From: Arthrobacter sp. Leaf337
Lineage (GTDB): Bacteria; Actinomycetota; Actinomycetes; Actinomycetales; Micrococcaceae
Length of the DNA stretch: 64,000 nucleotides
NCBI RefSeq assembly: GCF_001423745.1
Contig: NZ_LMPC01000001.1
Location: 187,923-251,922, forward strand
Direction of reading: 5' to 3'
A program made the position numbers and the translations under genes. The notes under the pieces were generated by a model. It saw only the letters and a list, made by a program, of their open reading frames with translations, made no database searches and was not told the origin of the DNA. Below are positions 48,082 to 57,900 of this stretch, piece after piece (the first letter of the stretch is position 1; each line of letters opens with the position of its first letter).

Positions 48082-49176
48082 GTGAACACAGTGGGTAGCC
48101 GTGCGGGCAAGCAGGACCGGGCGTGGGCGGATGAAGCCGTCCGCAGGATCAACGCCGAGAACAACAGATCAGCGGACACACACCTATACTCCGTCCCGTT
48201 GCCGGAGCACTGGGGAGTCCAGCTGTACCTGAAGGACGAATCCACGCACCGCTCCGGCAGCCTGAAGCACCGGCTGGCCCGTTCACTGTTCCTGTTCGGC
48301 CTGGTCAACGGCTGGATCCGGGAAGACACCACCATCGTGGAGGCTTCCAGCGGCAGCACGGCGGTCTCCGAGGCCTACTTCGCCCAGCTCCTCGGACTGC
48401 CGTTCGTCGCCGTCATGACCCGCACCACCAGCCCCGAAAAAATTGCCCTGATCGAGCAGTTCGGCGGGTCCTGCCTCCTGGTGGAACACGCCTCGGAGGT
48501 TTACTCCGCCGCCGAGGAAGTCGCCCGGACCACACGCGGCCACTACATGGACCAGTTCACCTATGCCGAGCGGGCCACGGACTGGCGGGGGAACAACAAC
48601 ATCGCCGAGTCCATCTTCCAGCAGCTGGCCCTGGAAGAGCACCCGGTCCCGCGGTGGATCGTGGTGGGCGCAGGCACCGGCGGCACCAGCGCCACCATCG
48701 GCCGGTACCTGCGGTATCACCGCCACGGCACGGAGCTCGCCGTCGTGGACCCGGAGAACTCCGCCTTCTACCCTGGGTGGAGGGACGGCGTGGCCGGGTT
48801 CAGCACCGGCATGCCCTCCCGCATCGAGGGCATCGGCCGGCCGCGGATGGAACCCAGCTTTGTGCCCGCCGTCATCGACCACATGATTCAGGTGCCCGAT
48901 GCGGCATCGGTGGCCGCCATGCGGCACCTGTGGGACCTGGCCGGGCTGCACGCGGGCCCGTCTACCGGGACCAACCTCTGGGGTGTGTGGCAGCTGATCG
49001 CCGGGATGGTCTCGGAGGGCCGGCGCGGCAGCGTGGTCTCGCTGATGTGCGACGCCGGAGACCGGTACGCCGGCAGCTACTACAACGAGGAGTGGCTGCA
49101 GGCCCGGGGGCTGGATCCCAGGCCGCATGAGGCCGCCGTCAAGGAATTCTTCGAAACCGGAACCTGGCGGGCTTAA
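48082..49176 (+). CDS. cds1: L-cysteine desulfhydrase Cds1 (PLP, cysteine synthase-like fold)
   Basis: Protein of 364 aa from GTG 48082, highly similar by eye to mycobacterial Cds1 throughout. [31 protein letters not shown] (PLP lysine), [37 protein letters not shown] and [17 protein letters not shown] are conserved. Cds1 breaks cysteine to sulfide, ammonia and pyruvate and supports respiration and redox balance. The divergent sulfurtransferase gene supports a sulfur role. Its stop overlaps the convergent metallo-hydrolase stop. Confidence 0.92.
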   Translation: MNTVGSRAGKQDRAWADEAVRRINAENNRSADTHLYSVPLPEHWGVQLYLKDESTHRSGSLKHRLARSLFLFGLVNGWIREDTTIVEASSGSTAVSEAYFAQLLGLPFVAVMTRTTSPEKIALIEQFGGSCLLVEHASEVYSAAEEVARTTRGHYMDQFTYAERATDWRGNNNIAESIFQQLALEEHPVPRWIVVGAGTGGTSATIGRYLRYHRHGTELAVVDPENSAFYPGWRDGVAGFSTGMPSRIEGIGRPRMEPSFVPAVIDHMIQVPDAASVAAMRHLWDLAGLHAGPSTGTNLWGVWQLIAGMVSEGRRGSVVSLMCDAGDRYAGSYYNEEWLQARGLDPRPHEAAVKEFFETGTWRA

Positions 49177-49829
49177 ACCTCCACCGAGTCTCCGCTGGAG
49201 AGGTGGATGTACTCGGTGCCGTATTTGGCTCCCAGCCGCTTCACGTGACCTTCGATGAGGCCTAGTCCGGTCTCATTGAGCAGTGCGTCGTGGATGGGGA
49301 ATGCCTTGGCGGCCCGGACTCCGATGACGAAATCCACCACCTCACCAACTTTGTTCCAGGGCGCGTGGACCGGGACCAGGAGGGTCCGGACTCCAATGCC
49401 GTCCGGAATCACGAACGAGTCGCCCGGGTGGTACACGTTGGAGTCAATCAGGTACCCGATGTTGGCCACCACGGGGATCTGGGGGTGGATCAGCGCGTGC
49501 TGTCCGCCGAACGTCTGAACGTCGAATCCCACCGCGGTGAACGTCGACCCGGGCTCGACGTCCCGGATCCGGGACTCCGCAAACGGCGCCTCGGTCCGCA
49601 GCTTGGCGGCTACTCCCCCGGGGGCAAAGACCAGGAGCGACGCATTGCCCCGCAGGGCTGAGACCACGGCAGGAACATCAATATGGTCGCCATGTTCATG
49701 GGTGACGAGGACCGCCCCCGCGGCATCGAGGGCCTTGCCGGTTTCGGAGAACGTGCCGGGATCGAGCACCAGCACCTGCCCGTCCTTTTCGAGCCGGACA
49801 CAGGCGTGGGTGTATTTAGTCAACTTCAT
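49173..49829 (-). CDS. MBL-fold metallo-hydrolase (UlaG/RomA-like)
   Basis: Protein of 218 aa starting [18 protein letters not shown]. The zinc motif is THEHGDHID, with later ligands in GGQHALIHP and a terminal region SSGDSV. It resembles the beta-lactamase superfamily_2 group with UlaG-like members. Substrate unknown. TAGGCT ends 6 bases before the ATG, so it is probably leaderless. Confidence 0.9.
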   Translation of the reverse strand: MKLTKYTHACVRLEKDGQVLVLDPGTFSETGKALDAAGAVLVTHEHGDHIDVPAVVSALRGNASLLVFAPGGVAAKLRTEAPFAESRIRDVEPGSTFTAVGFDVQTFGGQHALIHPQIPVVANIGYLIDSNVYHPGDSFVIPDGIGVRTLLVPVHAPWNKVGEVVDFVIGVRAAKAFPIHDALLNETGLGLIEGHVKRLGAKYGTEYIHLSSGDSVEV

Positions 49830-49835
49830 GGAGCC

Positions 49836-49841
49836 AGCCTA
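49836..49841 (-). promoter_or_regulatory. -10 box for the metallo-hydrolase (leaderless)
   Basis: TAGGCT on the minus strand ends 6 bases before the ATG at 49829, the third example of TAGGCT-N6-start in the window. Confidence 0.5.
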
Positions 49842-49948
49842 GGGCGGCCTGCGCGGGAGTGTCCATGAACCCGCCCACGCACCCGTCCATCAGGTCCCGG
49901 CTGGTAATCTTGGACATTGCACCACCCCTGAGGGAAGCGAGTTATTCC

Positions 49949-50413
49949 ATGGCCCACGGCGCCAAGGCCGACGCCACAAAGCTGTCCGCACCGGCTTCCG
50001 CCGGCGGCCGGGAGCAGCGTGTCACCAAGCAGCGAGTGGCCGTCAGCGCCGCCCTGGATGAGCTGGACGACTTTGTCAGCACCCAGGAGCTCTACCGGAT
50101 CCTGCAGAACCAGGGCACTTCCGTGTCCCTGGCCACTGCCTACCGGATCCTGCAGTCGCTCGCCGACGACGGGCTGGTGGATGTCCTGCGCAACGGCGAG
50201 GGCGAGGCCGTCTACCGGAGGTGCGCCGTCACCGGGCACCACCACCACCTGCTGTGCCGCAACTGCGGCAAGGCTGTGGAAGTGGAAGCTCCCGCCGTGG
50301 AAACCTGGGCTGCGCGGACGGCCGCGGAACACGGTTACACCGAAGTGGCCCACACCGTGGAGATCTTCGGCCTGTGCCCGGACTGCACGGCCCGGAAATC
50401 CGCCGCAGGCTAA
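49949..50413 (+). CDS. zur: Fur-family regulator, probably Zur (zinc uptake repressor)
   Basis: Protein of 154 aa. The winged-helix part (about 16-85) has TKQRVAVSAALDEL and SLATAYRILQSLADDGLVDVL; the dimerisation part has HHHHLLCRNCGKAVEVE and a second CxxC, GLCPDC, giving the structural zinc site. Context next to znuABC points to zinc rather than iron. ATG 49949 follows AGGGAAGCGAG. It is convergent with znuB (52-base gap). Confidence 0.9.
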   Translation: MAHGAKADATKLSAPASAGGREQRVTKQRVAVSAALDELDDFVSTQELYRILQNQGTSVSLATAYRILQSLADDGLVDVLRNGEGEAVYRRCAVTGHHHHLLCRNCGKAVEVEAPAVETWAARTAAEHGYTEVAHTVEIFGLCPDCTARKSAAG

Positions 50414-50465
50414 GGGGCGCCGTCGCAGCCGCTGTCGCAGCCTGGGAGGCGCCGGCCTAGGAGGC

Positions 50466-51344
50466 TTATGCCCCTGCCGGCAGGACGCGACCGTTGAGGC
50501 CGCGGCCCGCCCGGACGCCGCCGATGATCCGGCAGACGACGTAGATCAGGAATGACAGCGTGGTCACGTACGGACTGATGGGGATCCGCCCGCCCAGGGC
50601 AAGCAGGATGCCGCCCACAGTAGCCGTCACCGCGAAGGCCACGCTGAGCATCACCACCAGCCGGGGCGAGGAGGTCACGCGAAGCGCCGCGGCGGCCGGA
50701 GTGATCAGCAACGCGAGCACCAGGAGCGCCCCCACCACCTGGATGGACAGCGCCACACTAATGCCCAGCAGCACCATGAAGCCGATGCCGAGTGTCCGGA
50801 CGGGCACACCCCGCGCTTCCGCCACTTCCGGGTCCACGCTGGCAAACGTGAGCGGACGCCAGATGGCCACCAGCGCCAGCATCACCACGAGGGCCGCCGT
50901 GGCCAGCACCTGCAGCTGAACTGTATCCACGGATACGATCTGTCCCGTCAGGAGACCGAACTTGTTTGATGCCCGCCCTTCGTAAAGGGAAAGAAAGAGG
51001 ATGCCCAGGCCCAGGCCGAAGGGCATGATGACGCCGATAATGGAGTTCTTGTCCCGTGCCCGGACCCCCATCACTCCCAGCAGCAGCGCCGCCAGCACCG
51101 AACCGATGAGGGATCCGAAAACGATGTCGGCTCCGATCAGCAGCGCAAAGGCGGCACCTGCGAATGAAAGCTCGGAGATTCCGTGGACGGCGAATGCGAG
51201 GTCCCGTTTCATCACGAAGGTTCCGATCAGGCCGCCCAGCAGTCCGAGCAGCGCTCCTGCCCAGATGGAGTTCTGGACCAGGGCCAGGAGCTCGCCGTAG
51301 TTGTCGAAATTGAAGATGGAACCCAGGATGCTGTCGAAATCCAC
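50466..51344 (-). CDS. znuB: Zinc/manganese ABC transporter permease ZnuB
   Basis: Protein of 292 aa with eight or so hydrophobic helices of the ABC-3 permease family (PF00950): GISELSFAGAAFALLIG and VVGALLVLALLITPAAAAL are typical. GTG start directly follows the znuC stop (TAAGTG). It forms the membrane channel of the uptake system. Confidence 0.95.
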   Translation of the reverse strand: MDFDSILGSIFNFDNYGELLALVQNSIWAGALLGLLGGLIGTFVMKRDLAFAVHGISELSFAGAAFALLIGADIVFGSLIGSVLAALLLGVMGVRARDKNSIIGVIMPFGLGLGILFLSLYEGRASNKFGLLTGQIVSVDTVQLQVLATAALVVMLALVAIWRPLTFASVDPEVAEARGVPVRTLGIGFMVLLGISVALSIQVVGALLVLALLITPAAAALRVTSSPRLVVMLSVAFAVTATVGGILLALGGRIPISPYVTTLSFLIYVVCRIIGGVRAGRGLNGRVLPAGA

Positions 51345-52160
51345 TTAGCCCACCTCCCCCGCCACCGAATGCGCGTCCTCGTGGTGGTGCGTGGCCCCCT
51401 CCGGGAGCCCCACCACGATCATCCTGCCGTTGGCACGGATGACTTCGACCCGGCTGCCGTAGAGCCCGGAGAGCACTTCGGTAGTCATCACTTCTGCCGG
51501 CTTGCCTACCCGGAAACGGCCCCCGGCAAGGTAGAGCACGCGGTCCACGTAATCGATGATCGGATTGATCTCGTGCGTTACGAAGACCACGGCACTGTCC
51601 TGCGTGCGGCATTGCTCGTTGATAAGTGCGCTGACGGCCTGCTGGTGCTGAAGGTCAAGGGAAAGCAGCGGCTCGTCACAGAGCAGTATCTGCGGATCGG
51701 CGGCCAGCGACTGGGCAACCCTTAGTCGCTGCTGTTCGCCGCCGGAGAGCTGGCCTACCGGAACGTTGGCATAGTCCGCGGCGCCCACCAGGTCCAGGAG
51801 TTCATCGATCCTGCGGTTGGCCTTTGCTGCACCGAGCCGCAGTCCCCAGCGGTGGCCGTCAACGCCCAGCCCCACCAGGTCCCGCGCACGCAGGGGCGTG
51901 TCCGGGGCGAAGGATTTCTGCTGCGGAATGTAGCCGATCAGGTTGCTGCCGCGTTCCACCGGACGGCCGCCCAGCGTTGCCGTCCCGGAATGGAGTTCCT
52001 GCAGTCCCAGCAGGACCTTCAGGAACGTGGTCTTGCCGCTGCCGTTCGGGCCGAGGACGGCAAAGAACTCGCCGGGATTGATATCGAGGTCCAGGTCCTC
52101 CCACAATGTCCGTTTGCCGAACTTCAGGGTGGCTCCGCGGAGGCTCACTACCGGTTTCAA
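51345..52160 (-). CDS. znuC: Zinc/manganese ABC transporter ATP-binding protein ZnuC (TTG start)
   Basis: Protein of 271 aa. Walker A GPNGSGKTT, Q-loop YIPQQK, signature QLSGGEQQRLRVAQ, Walker B LLCDEPL and the switch His in VFVTHE are intact. TTG 52160 is preceded by GAGGATAAAG; GTG four codons later is an alternative. The last 20 residues are His/Glu-rich (THHHEDAH), possibly metal-binding. It is 107 bases downstream of znuA. Confidence 0.95.
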   Translation of the reverse strand: MKPVVSLRGATLKFGKRTLWEDLDLDINPGEFFAVLGPNGSGKTTFLKVLLGLQELHSGTATLGGRPVERGSNLIGYIPQQKSFAPDTPLRARDLVGLGVDGHRWGLRLGAAKANRRIDELLDLVGAADYANVPVGQLSGGEQQRLRVAQSLAADPQILLCDEPLLSLDLQHQQAVSALINEQCRTQDSAVVFVTHEINPIIDYVDRVLYLAGGRFRVGKPAEVMTTEVLSGLYGSRVEVIRANGRMIVVGLPEGATHHHEDAHSVAGEVG

Positions 52161-52267
52161 CGTTCTTTATCCTCGATTCATACGGGGCGAAGCGCCCCCA
52201 CCATCTTAGGACTGCCGGTCCGTGGATGCTTCAGCACGGCTTCCCGGGGGGGAATAATCCCAGCGGG

Positions 52268-53230
52268 CTACTTGCCCAGGGCCTGTTTGATGTTGTCCAC
52301 GTTGCCGCTCATCCACTGTACGTACGTCTTCCCCTCGGGAAGCGTTTCGCTGAAGTCCAGCACCGGGACGCCGGCGCTCTCGGCTGCTTTCTTGAGGGCC
52401 TGCGTCTGCGGACTCTCCGTCTGTGTGTTGTACGCCAGGAACTTGATGTCTTTCGAACCGGCGAGTTCCGTGGCTTGCTTGAGGACCGCAGGCGGCACAT
52501 CGGAGCCTTCCTCGATGGCGGCCGTGTAGTCGGCAGGGGTCTTGTTCACGAGTCCTGCAGCCTCGAGCAGGTACAGCGGCACCGGTTCAGTCACGGCTAC
52601 GGGCGCCTCGGCCGACGTCGCGGCAAGTCCGGCGGCCTGGGCGTTTAGCCCGGCGATCTCCTCTTTGAACGAGGCGGCGTTGGCCTGGAAGGTCGAGGCG
52701 GATGCCGGCTCAAGCGCTGCGAGCTTGGCTTCGACGGCGTCGGCCAGCTTGGTCATGGCACCCAGGCTGTACCAGACGTGTTCGTTGAATGTTCCGTCAT
52801 GGGAGTGTCCGTGCTCGTCGTCCGCGGCCGTGGACGCCGCCGACGGCTCTTCTGCCGGGGCAAGCCCGGAAACCTCGACTGCGCTGATGATGTTCTCGTG
52901 GCCCAGGTTGCTGTCGTCCGCCAGCTTGTGCATGAAGTCGTCGTAGCCGCCGCCGTTTTCAACGACCAGCCGGGCCTTTGAGACCGCCAGCTTGTCCTGG
53001 GTGGTGGCTTCGTAGGAATGCGGGTCCTGGCTCGCCTTGGTGATCAGTGCCTTGACGTTCACTTTGTCGCCGCCGATTTCCTTGACGATGTCGCCGTACA
53101 CGTTCGTTGAGGTGACCACGTCGATGGTGCCGGGATCCGCCTGCGGGCCGCCCGACGTCGTACTGCAGGCTGACAGCAGCAGGCTCAGGCCGGCAAGGGC
53201 GGTGGCGGAAAGGGCTGCGGAACGGCGCAC
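52268..53230 (-). CDS. znuA: Zinc-binding lipoprotein ZnuA (substrate-binding protein)
   Basis: Protein of 320 aa. From GTG 53230 (GAGG upstream) it has a lipoprotein signal, VRRSAALSATALAG then LSAC lipobox, and a cluster-A-I metal-binding fold. The flexible His-rich loop is DDEHGHSHDGTFNEHVWYS, with zinc ligands DPHSYEAT, EHVWYS and later LAYNTQTES. An upstream ATG at 53269 would lengthen the signal region unusually. A Zur-like operator and promoter lie upstream. Confidence 0.93.
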   Translation of the reverse strand: MRRSAALSATALAGLSLLLSACSTTSGGPQADPGTIDVVTSTNVYGDIVKEIGGDKVNVKALITKASQDPHSYEATTQDKLAVSKARLVVENGGGYDDFMHKLADDSNLGHENIISAVEVSGLAPAEEPSAASTAADDEHGHSHDGTFNEHVWYSLGAMTKLADAVEAKLAALEPASASTFQANAASFKEEIAGLNAQAAGLAATSAEAPVAVTEPVPLYLLEAAGLVNKTPADYTAAIEEGSDVPPAVLKQATELAGSKDIKFLAYNTQTESPQTQALKKAAESAGVPVLDFSETLPEGKTYVQWMSGNVDNIKQALGK

Positions 53231-53297
53231 GGAAGGACCTCGGATCTGGTTATCGGAAACTTGCCACATGAGAATCAGGAGCATTAGCAACAAGACG

Positions 53298-53337
53298 AGT
53301 GTAGCCCTAAATAGGAATGATTCCTATTTAGGGCTAC
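53298..53337 (-). promoter_or_regulatory. Zur-type operator in a long palindrome with overlapping znuA promoter
   Basis: A perfect inverted repeat of 17 bases per arm around a 3-base centre spans 53301-53337. Its middle, TAGGAATGATTCCTA (53312-53326), fits the 7-1-7 pattern bound by Fur/Zur dimers. On the minus strand TAGGAA (53321-53326) and TACACT (53298-53303), 17 bases apart, could be the -35 and -10 of znuA, so a bound repressor would block RNA polymerase. The hairpin could also terminate the upstream CNNM transcript. Confidence 0.75.
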
Positions 53338-53354
53338 GGCATCCGGCGCGGGAG

Positions 53355-54425
53355 CTACTCGCCGTCCGGCTGGCCGAGCCGGCGGATGCCCTTCGCCTGC
53401 GTGGCATCACGGATCTCGCCCACGAGCTGCTCGATCACGTCTTCCAGGAACAACACGCCCTTGGTGTTGCCATCCGGTCCGATGACGCGCGCCAGGTGCG
53501 ACCCGGTGCGCTGCATCACGGACATGGCTTTTTCGATCTCGTCATCCATGGCGAGATTCGCCAGGGACCTGATCCTGCTCTCGGCAATCGGGTGCTCGTA
53601 TCCGGCTTCCGGGATGGACAACACATCCTTGATGTGAAGGTAGCCCGAAAGCATGCCGTCCTCGTCCATCATCGGGAACCGGGAGAATCCGGTGCGGCTG
53701 ACGGCTTTTTCGAACTCCACCGGAGTGGTGGGCGACTTCATCATGACCAGCTTGTCGAGCGGAACCATGATGCGCGACGCCGTGTGCTCGGAGAATTCAA
53801 GCGCACCGGTGATCAGGCCGGCGTCGTCATCCACGAGCCCGTGCCGCGTGGATTCCTGCACGATCGACTGGACTTCCTCCAAAGTGAACGAGGAGTTGAC
53901 CTCGTCCTTGGGCTCAATCCGCATCAGGCGCAGGATGTGGTTGGCGGACCAGTTGAGAGCTGCAATCACCGGGTTCACCAGCCGTGCAATGAACATCAGC
54001 GGCGGCGCCAGCAGCAGGGCAGCCTTGTCCGCAACGGACACCGAGATGTTCTTGGGCACCATCTCGCCGAAGGTCACGTGCAGGAAGGTCACTACCAGCA
54101 GGGCCACGGTGAACGCCACAATGTCAGCGAGTTCCATCGGCATGCCGACGGCTTCAAGGGGAACCGCCATCAGGTGGTGGATGGCCGGTTCGGCCACCTG
54201 CAGGATCAGCAAGGAGCAGACCGTGATGCCCAACTGGGCGCACGCGAGCATGAGGGACACGTTTTCCATGGCCCGCAGTGTCGTCTGCGCCCGCACGGAG
54301 CCGGCCTCCGCCAGCGGCTCGATCTGGCTCCGCCGCGCGGACATCACCGCGAACTCGGCCGCAACGAAAAAGGCGTTGCCGAATAGCAGGACCACCAGCC
54401 AGAGAATTCCTACCCAGTCGCTCAT
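53355..54425 (-). CDS. CNNM/CorC-family membrane protein (DUF21 plus CBS pair), copy 2
   Basis: Protein of 356 aa. The DUF21 membrane domain (about 1-190, with FVAAEFAVMSARRSQIEPLAE and TVALLVVTFLHVTFGEMVPKNIS) is followed by two CBS motifs (about 205-340). Family members act in Mg2+/Co2+ or Na+ export. It lacks the C-terminal CorC_HlyC domain of its neighbour. It overlaps the upstream paralogue gene by 4 bases. Confidence 0.92.
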   Translation of the reverse strand: MSDWVGILWLVVLLFGNAFFVAAEFAVMSARRSQIEPLAEAGSVRAQTTLRAMENVSLMLACAQLGITVCSLLILQVAEPAIHHLMAVPLEAVGMPMELADIVAFTVALLVVTFLHVTFGEMVPKNISVSVADKAALLLAPPLMFIARLVNPVIAALNWSANHILRLMRIEPKDEVNSSFTLEEVQSIVQESTRHGLVDDDAGLITGALEFSEHTASRIMVPLDKLVMMKSPTTPVEFEKAVSRTGFSRFPMMDEDGMLSGYLHIKDVLSIPEAGYEHPIAESRIRSLANLAMDDEIEKAMSVMQRTGSHLARVIGPDGNTKGVLFLEDVIEQLVGEIRDATQAKGIRRLGQPDGE

Positions 54426-55759
54426 GCCGTGCCTCCCTGGCCGGCCGCGTGCTCTTCGCCGCGGACCGGAGAAGGCTTGAAGCAGATCCGGTCGATCCGG
54501 CGTCCGTCCATGCGGGTCACACTCAACGTGCCTCCGCCGACGTCCACCTTGTCCCCCACTGCGGCGATCCGGCCGAGCTGGCTCATCACGTAGCCGCCCA
54601 CTGTTTCGTAGGCCGACTCGTCAGGAACCGTCAGTCCGGGAATCTGTTCCGAGAGTTCATCCGGGCGCAGGAGCCCGGGGAAGTACCAGTCGCCCGACGC
54701 ACTCTGCAGCAGTCCGGGACGTACCTTGTCGTGTTCATCCGCCACCTCCCCGACAATTTCCTCCACGAGGTCCTCCAGGGTGGCGATGCCGGCAGTGCCG
54801 CCGTATTCGTCCAGCACTACCGCCAGTTGCATGTTTCCTTCACGGAGTTCCGCCAGCAGGGCATCCAGGTGGATGGTTTCGGGAACCCTGAGGACGTCCG
54901 TCATGATGGCGCCTGCCTCAAGGTTGGCGCGCCGGTCCGAGGGGACGGCGATTGCCTTCTTGACGTGGACAAGGCCGCGGATGTCATCGGCGGACTCACC
55001 AATGACCGGGAAGCGTGAATACCCGGTCCGCCGTGCGGCGTCGACAATGTCCGAAACCGGCTGCCCGGCGGCAATGGTCTCCACCCGGATCCGCGGGGTC
55101 ATCACGTCGGCCGCAGTGCGGCCGGAGAACTTCAGCGTCCGGGCGATGAAGTTGGCCGTTCCCGGGTCAAGTGTTCCCATGGCGGCGGAGCGCCGCACCA
55201 GGGATGCCAGTTCGGCCGGGGTCCGGGCGCCGGAGATCTCTTCCTTGGCTTCGAGTCCGAAGACATTCAGCACTTTGTTGGAGAAGCCGTTGAGCACGAT
55301 GATGGCCGGCTTGAAGACGGCGGTGAAGACCAGCTGCGGACGGGCCACGGCCTTGCCGATGGGCAGGGACAGGGCGATGGCCATGTTTTTGGGCACCAGC
55401 TCGCCGATCAGCATGGATCCAAGGGTGGCGATGGTCATGGCCATCACCAACGAAACAGAAGCAGCTGCGGCTTCCGGAACACCGGCCGCGGCCAACGGAC
55501 CTTCCAGCAGCTTTCCGACGGACGGTTCCATGACGTAGCCGGTCAGCAGGGTGGTCATGGTGATCCCGAGCTGGCAGCTGGATAGTTGGGTGGACAGTGA
55601 TTTGAGGCATTTGAGCAGCGGCACGGCCGCAGCGTCGCCGCTGTCGACGGCCCGCTGGACCGTGGCCTGGTCCAAAGCGACGAGGGAAAACTCAACGGCG
55701 ACGAAGAAACCCGTGCCAAGGATGAGCAGGATGCCTGCTCCAAGTAGTAACCATTCCAT
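54422..55759 (-). CDS. CNNM/CorC-family membrane protein (DUF21, CBS pair, CorC_HlyC domain), copy 1
   Basis: Protein of 445 aa. DUF21 domain (about 1-190, FFVAVEFSLVALDQATV and LIGELVPKNMAIALS), CBS pair (about 205-335), and a CorC_HlyC domain (about 350-430, VGGYVMSQLGRIAAVGDKV). ATG 55759 is preceded by GGAGGC. Together with copy 2 it may form a heteromeric transporter. Confidence 0.93.
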   Translation of the reverse strand: MEWLLLGAGILLILGTGFFVAVEFSLVALDQATVQRAVDSGDAAAVPLLKCLKSLSTQLSSCQLGITMTTLLTGYVMEPSVGKLLEGPLAAAGVPEAAAASVSLVMAMTIATLGSMLIGELVPKNMAIALSLPIGKAVARPQLVFTAVFKPAIIVLNGFSNKVLNVFGLEAKEEISGARTPAELASLVRRSAAMGTLDPGTANFIARTLKFSGRTAADVMTPRIRVETIAAGQPVSDIVDAARRTGYSRFPVIGESADDIRGLVHVKKAIAVPSDRRANLEAGAIMTDVLRVPETIHLDALLAELREGNMQLAVVLDEYGGTAGIATLEDLVEEIVGEVADEHDKVRPGLLQSASGDWYFPGLLRPDELSEQIPGLTVPDESAYETVGGYVMSQLGRIAAVGDKVDVGGGTLSVTRMDGRRIDRICFKPSPVRGEEHAAGQGGTA

Positions 55760-56088
55760 CAGCGGTTTGCCTCCGGCGAAGATGCCGGCCACGTAGCGGC
55801 TGAAGAAAGGGAGGTGTTGCCGGGGAAACCGCCCGGCGGAGGATGGTCGGACGGCGCCGACCCTGTTTCCTGGAAGGCTGCGGCGTGGACTGCTGCAGAA
55901 TGATGGGCACGTGAACGGGGTTTGCCGGCTCTGTGGGTGGACTGCGGGGAGCTCGTGTTCATGCTCCGCTGACAGCACCCAGGCCGGCACCTAGATTTAC
56001 TGTCCATAAGAATTTCAGTCTACAGGAGCAGATGCGGCAGACAGGGTAGGTGCGGCGCCGCCGGGCCGCTCTTCCGAAGGGCTATTCG
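55760..56088 (-). other. Intergenic region between the CNNM pair and guaB1, 329 bases
   Basis: No gene is supported; the open frame here merely extends the CNNM gene upstream with low-complexity sequence. The one AT-rich patch (about 55993-56022) is the likely promoter area of the CNNM pair, but no clear -35/-10 pair can be named. Confidence 0.4.
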
Positions 56089-57741
<1,653 letters not shown>

Positions 57742-57764
57742 CTACATGATTTGGGTCACCCTTA

Positions 57765-57795
57765 TTGGCAGTTAACCAAGGATCGTCACTAGACT
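57765..57795 (+). promoter_or_regulatory. Candidate kgd promoter in the 330-base guaB1-kgd gap
   Basis: TTGGCA (57765-57770) and TAGACT (57790-57795) are separated by 19 bases, slightly long. It would give a leader of about 99 bases. The rest of 57571-57900 holds the guaB1 promoter and no gene. Confidence 0.4.
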
Positions 57796-57900
57796 GGCAA
57801 AGGTCTGGGTTCACAGGACGCAGAGACTGGTTCGATTGTTGTGCTGAGGCACCGAAGGCGACCAGAGGGAAATCAAACTCATGGAAGAGGCGTATTTCAA

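Noticed and set aside
55760..55990. Upstream extension of the first CNNM gene
   Set aside because: The extra 77 residues are low-complexity, and a good ribosome site and family N-terminus support ATG 55759.
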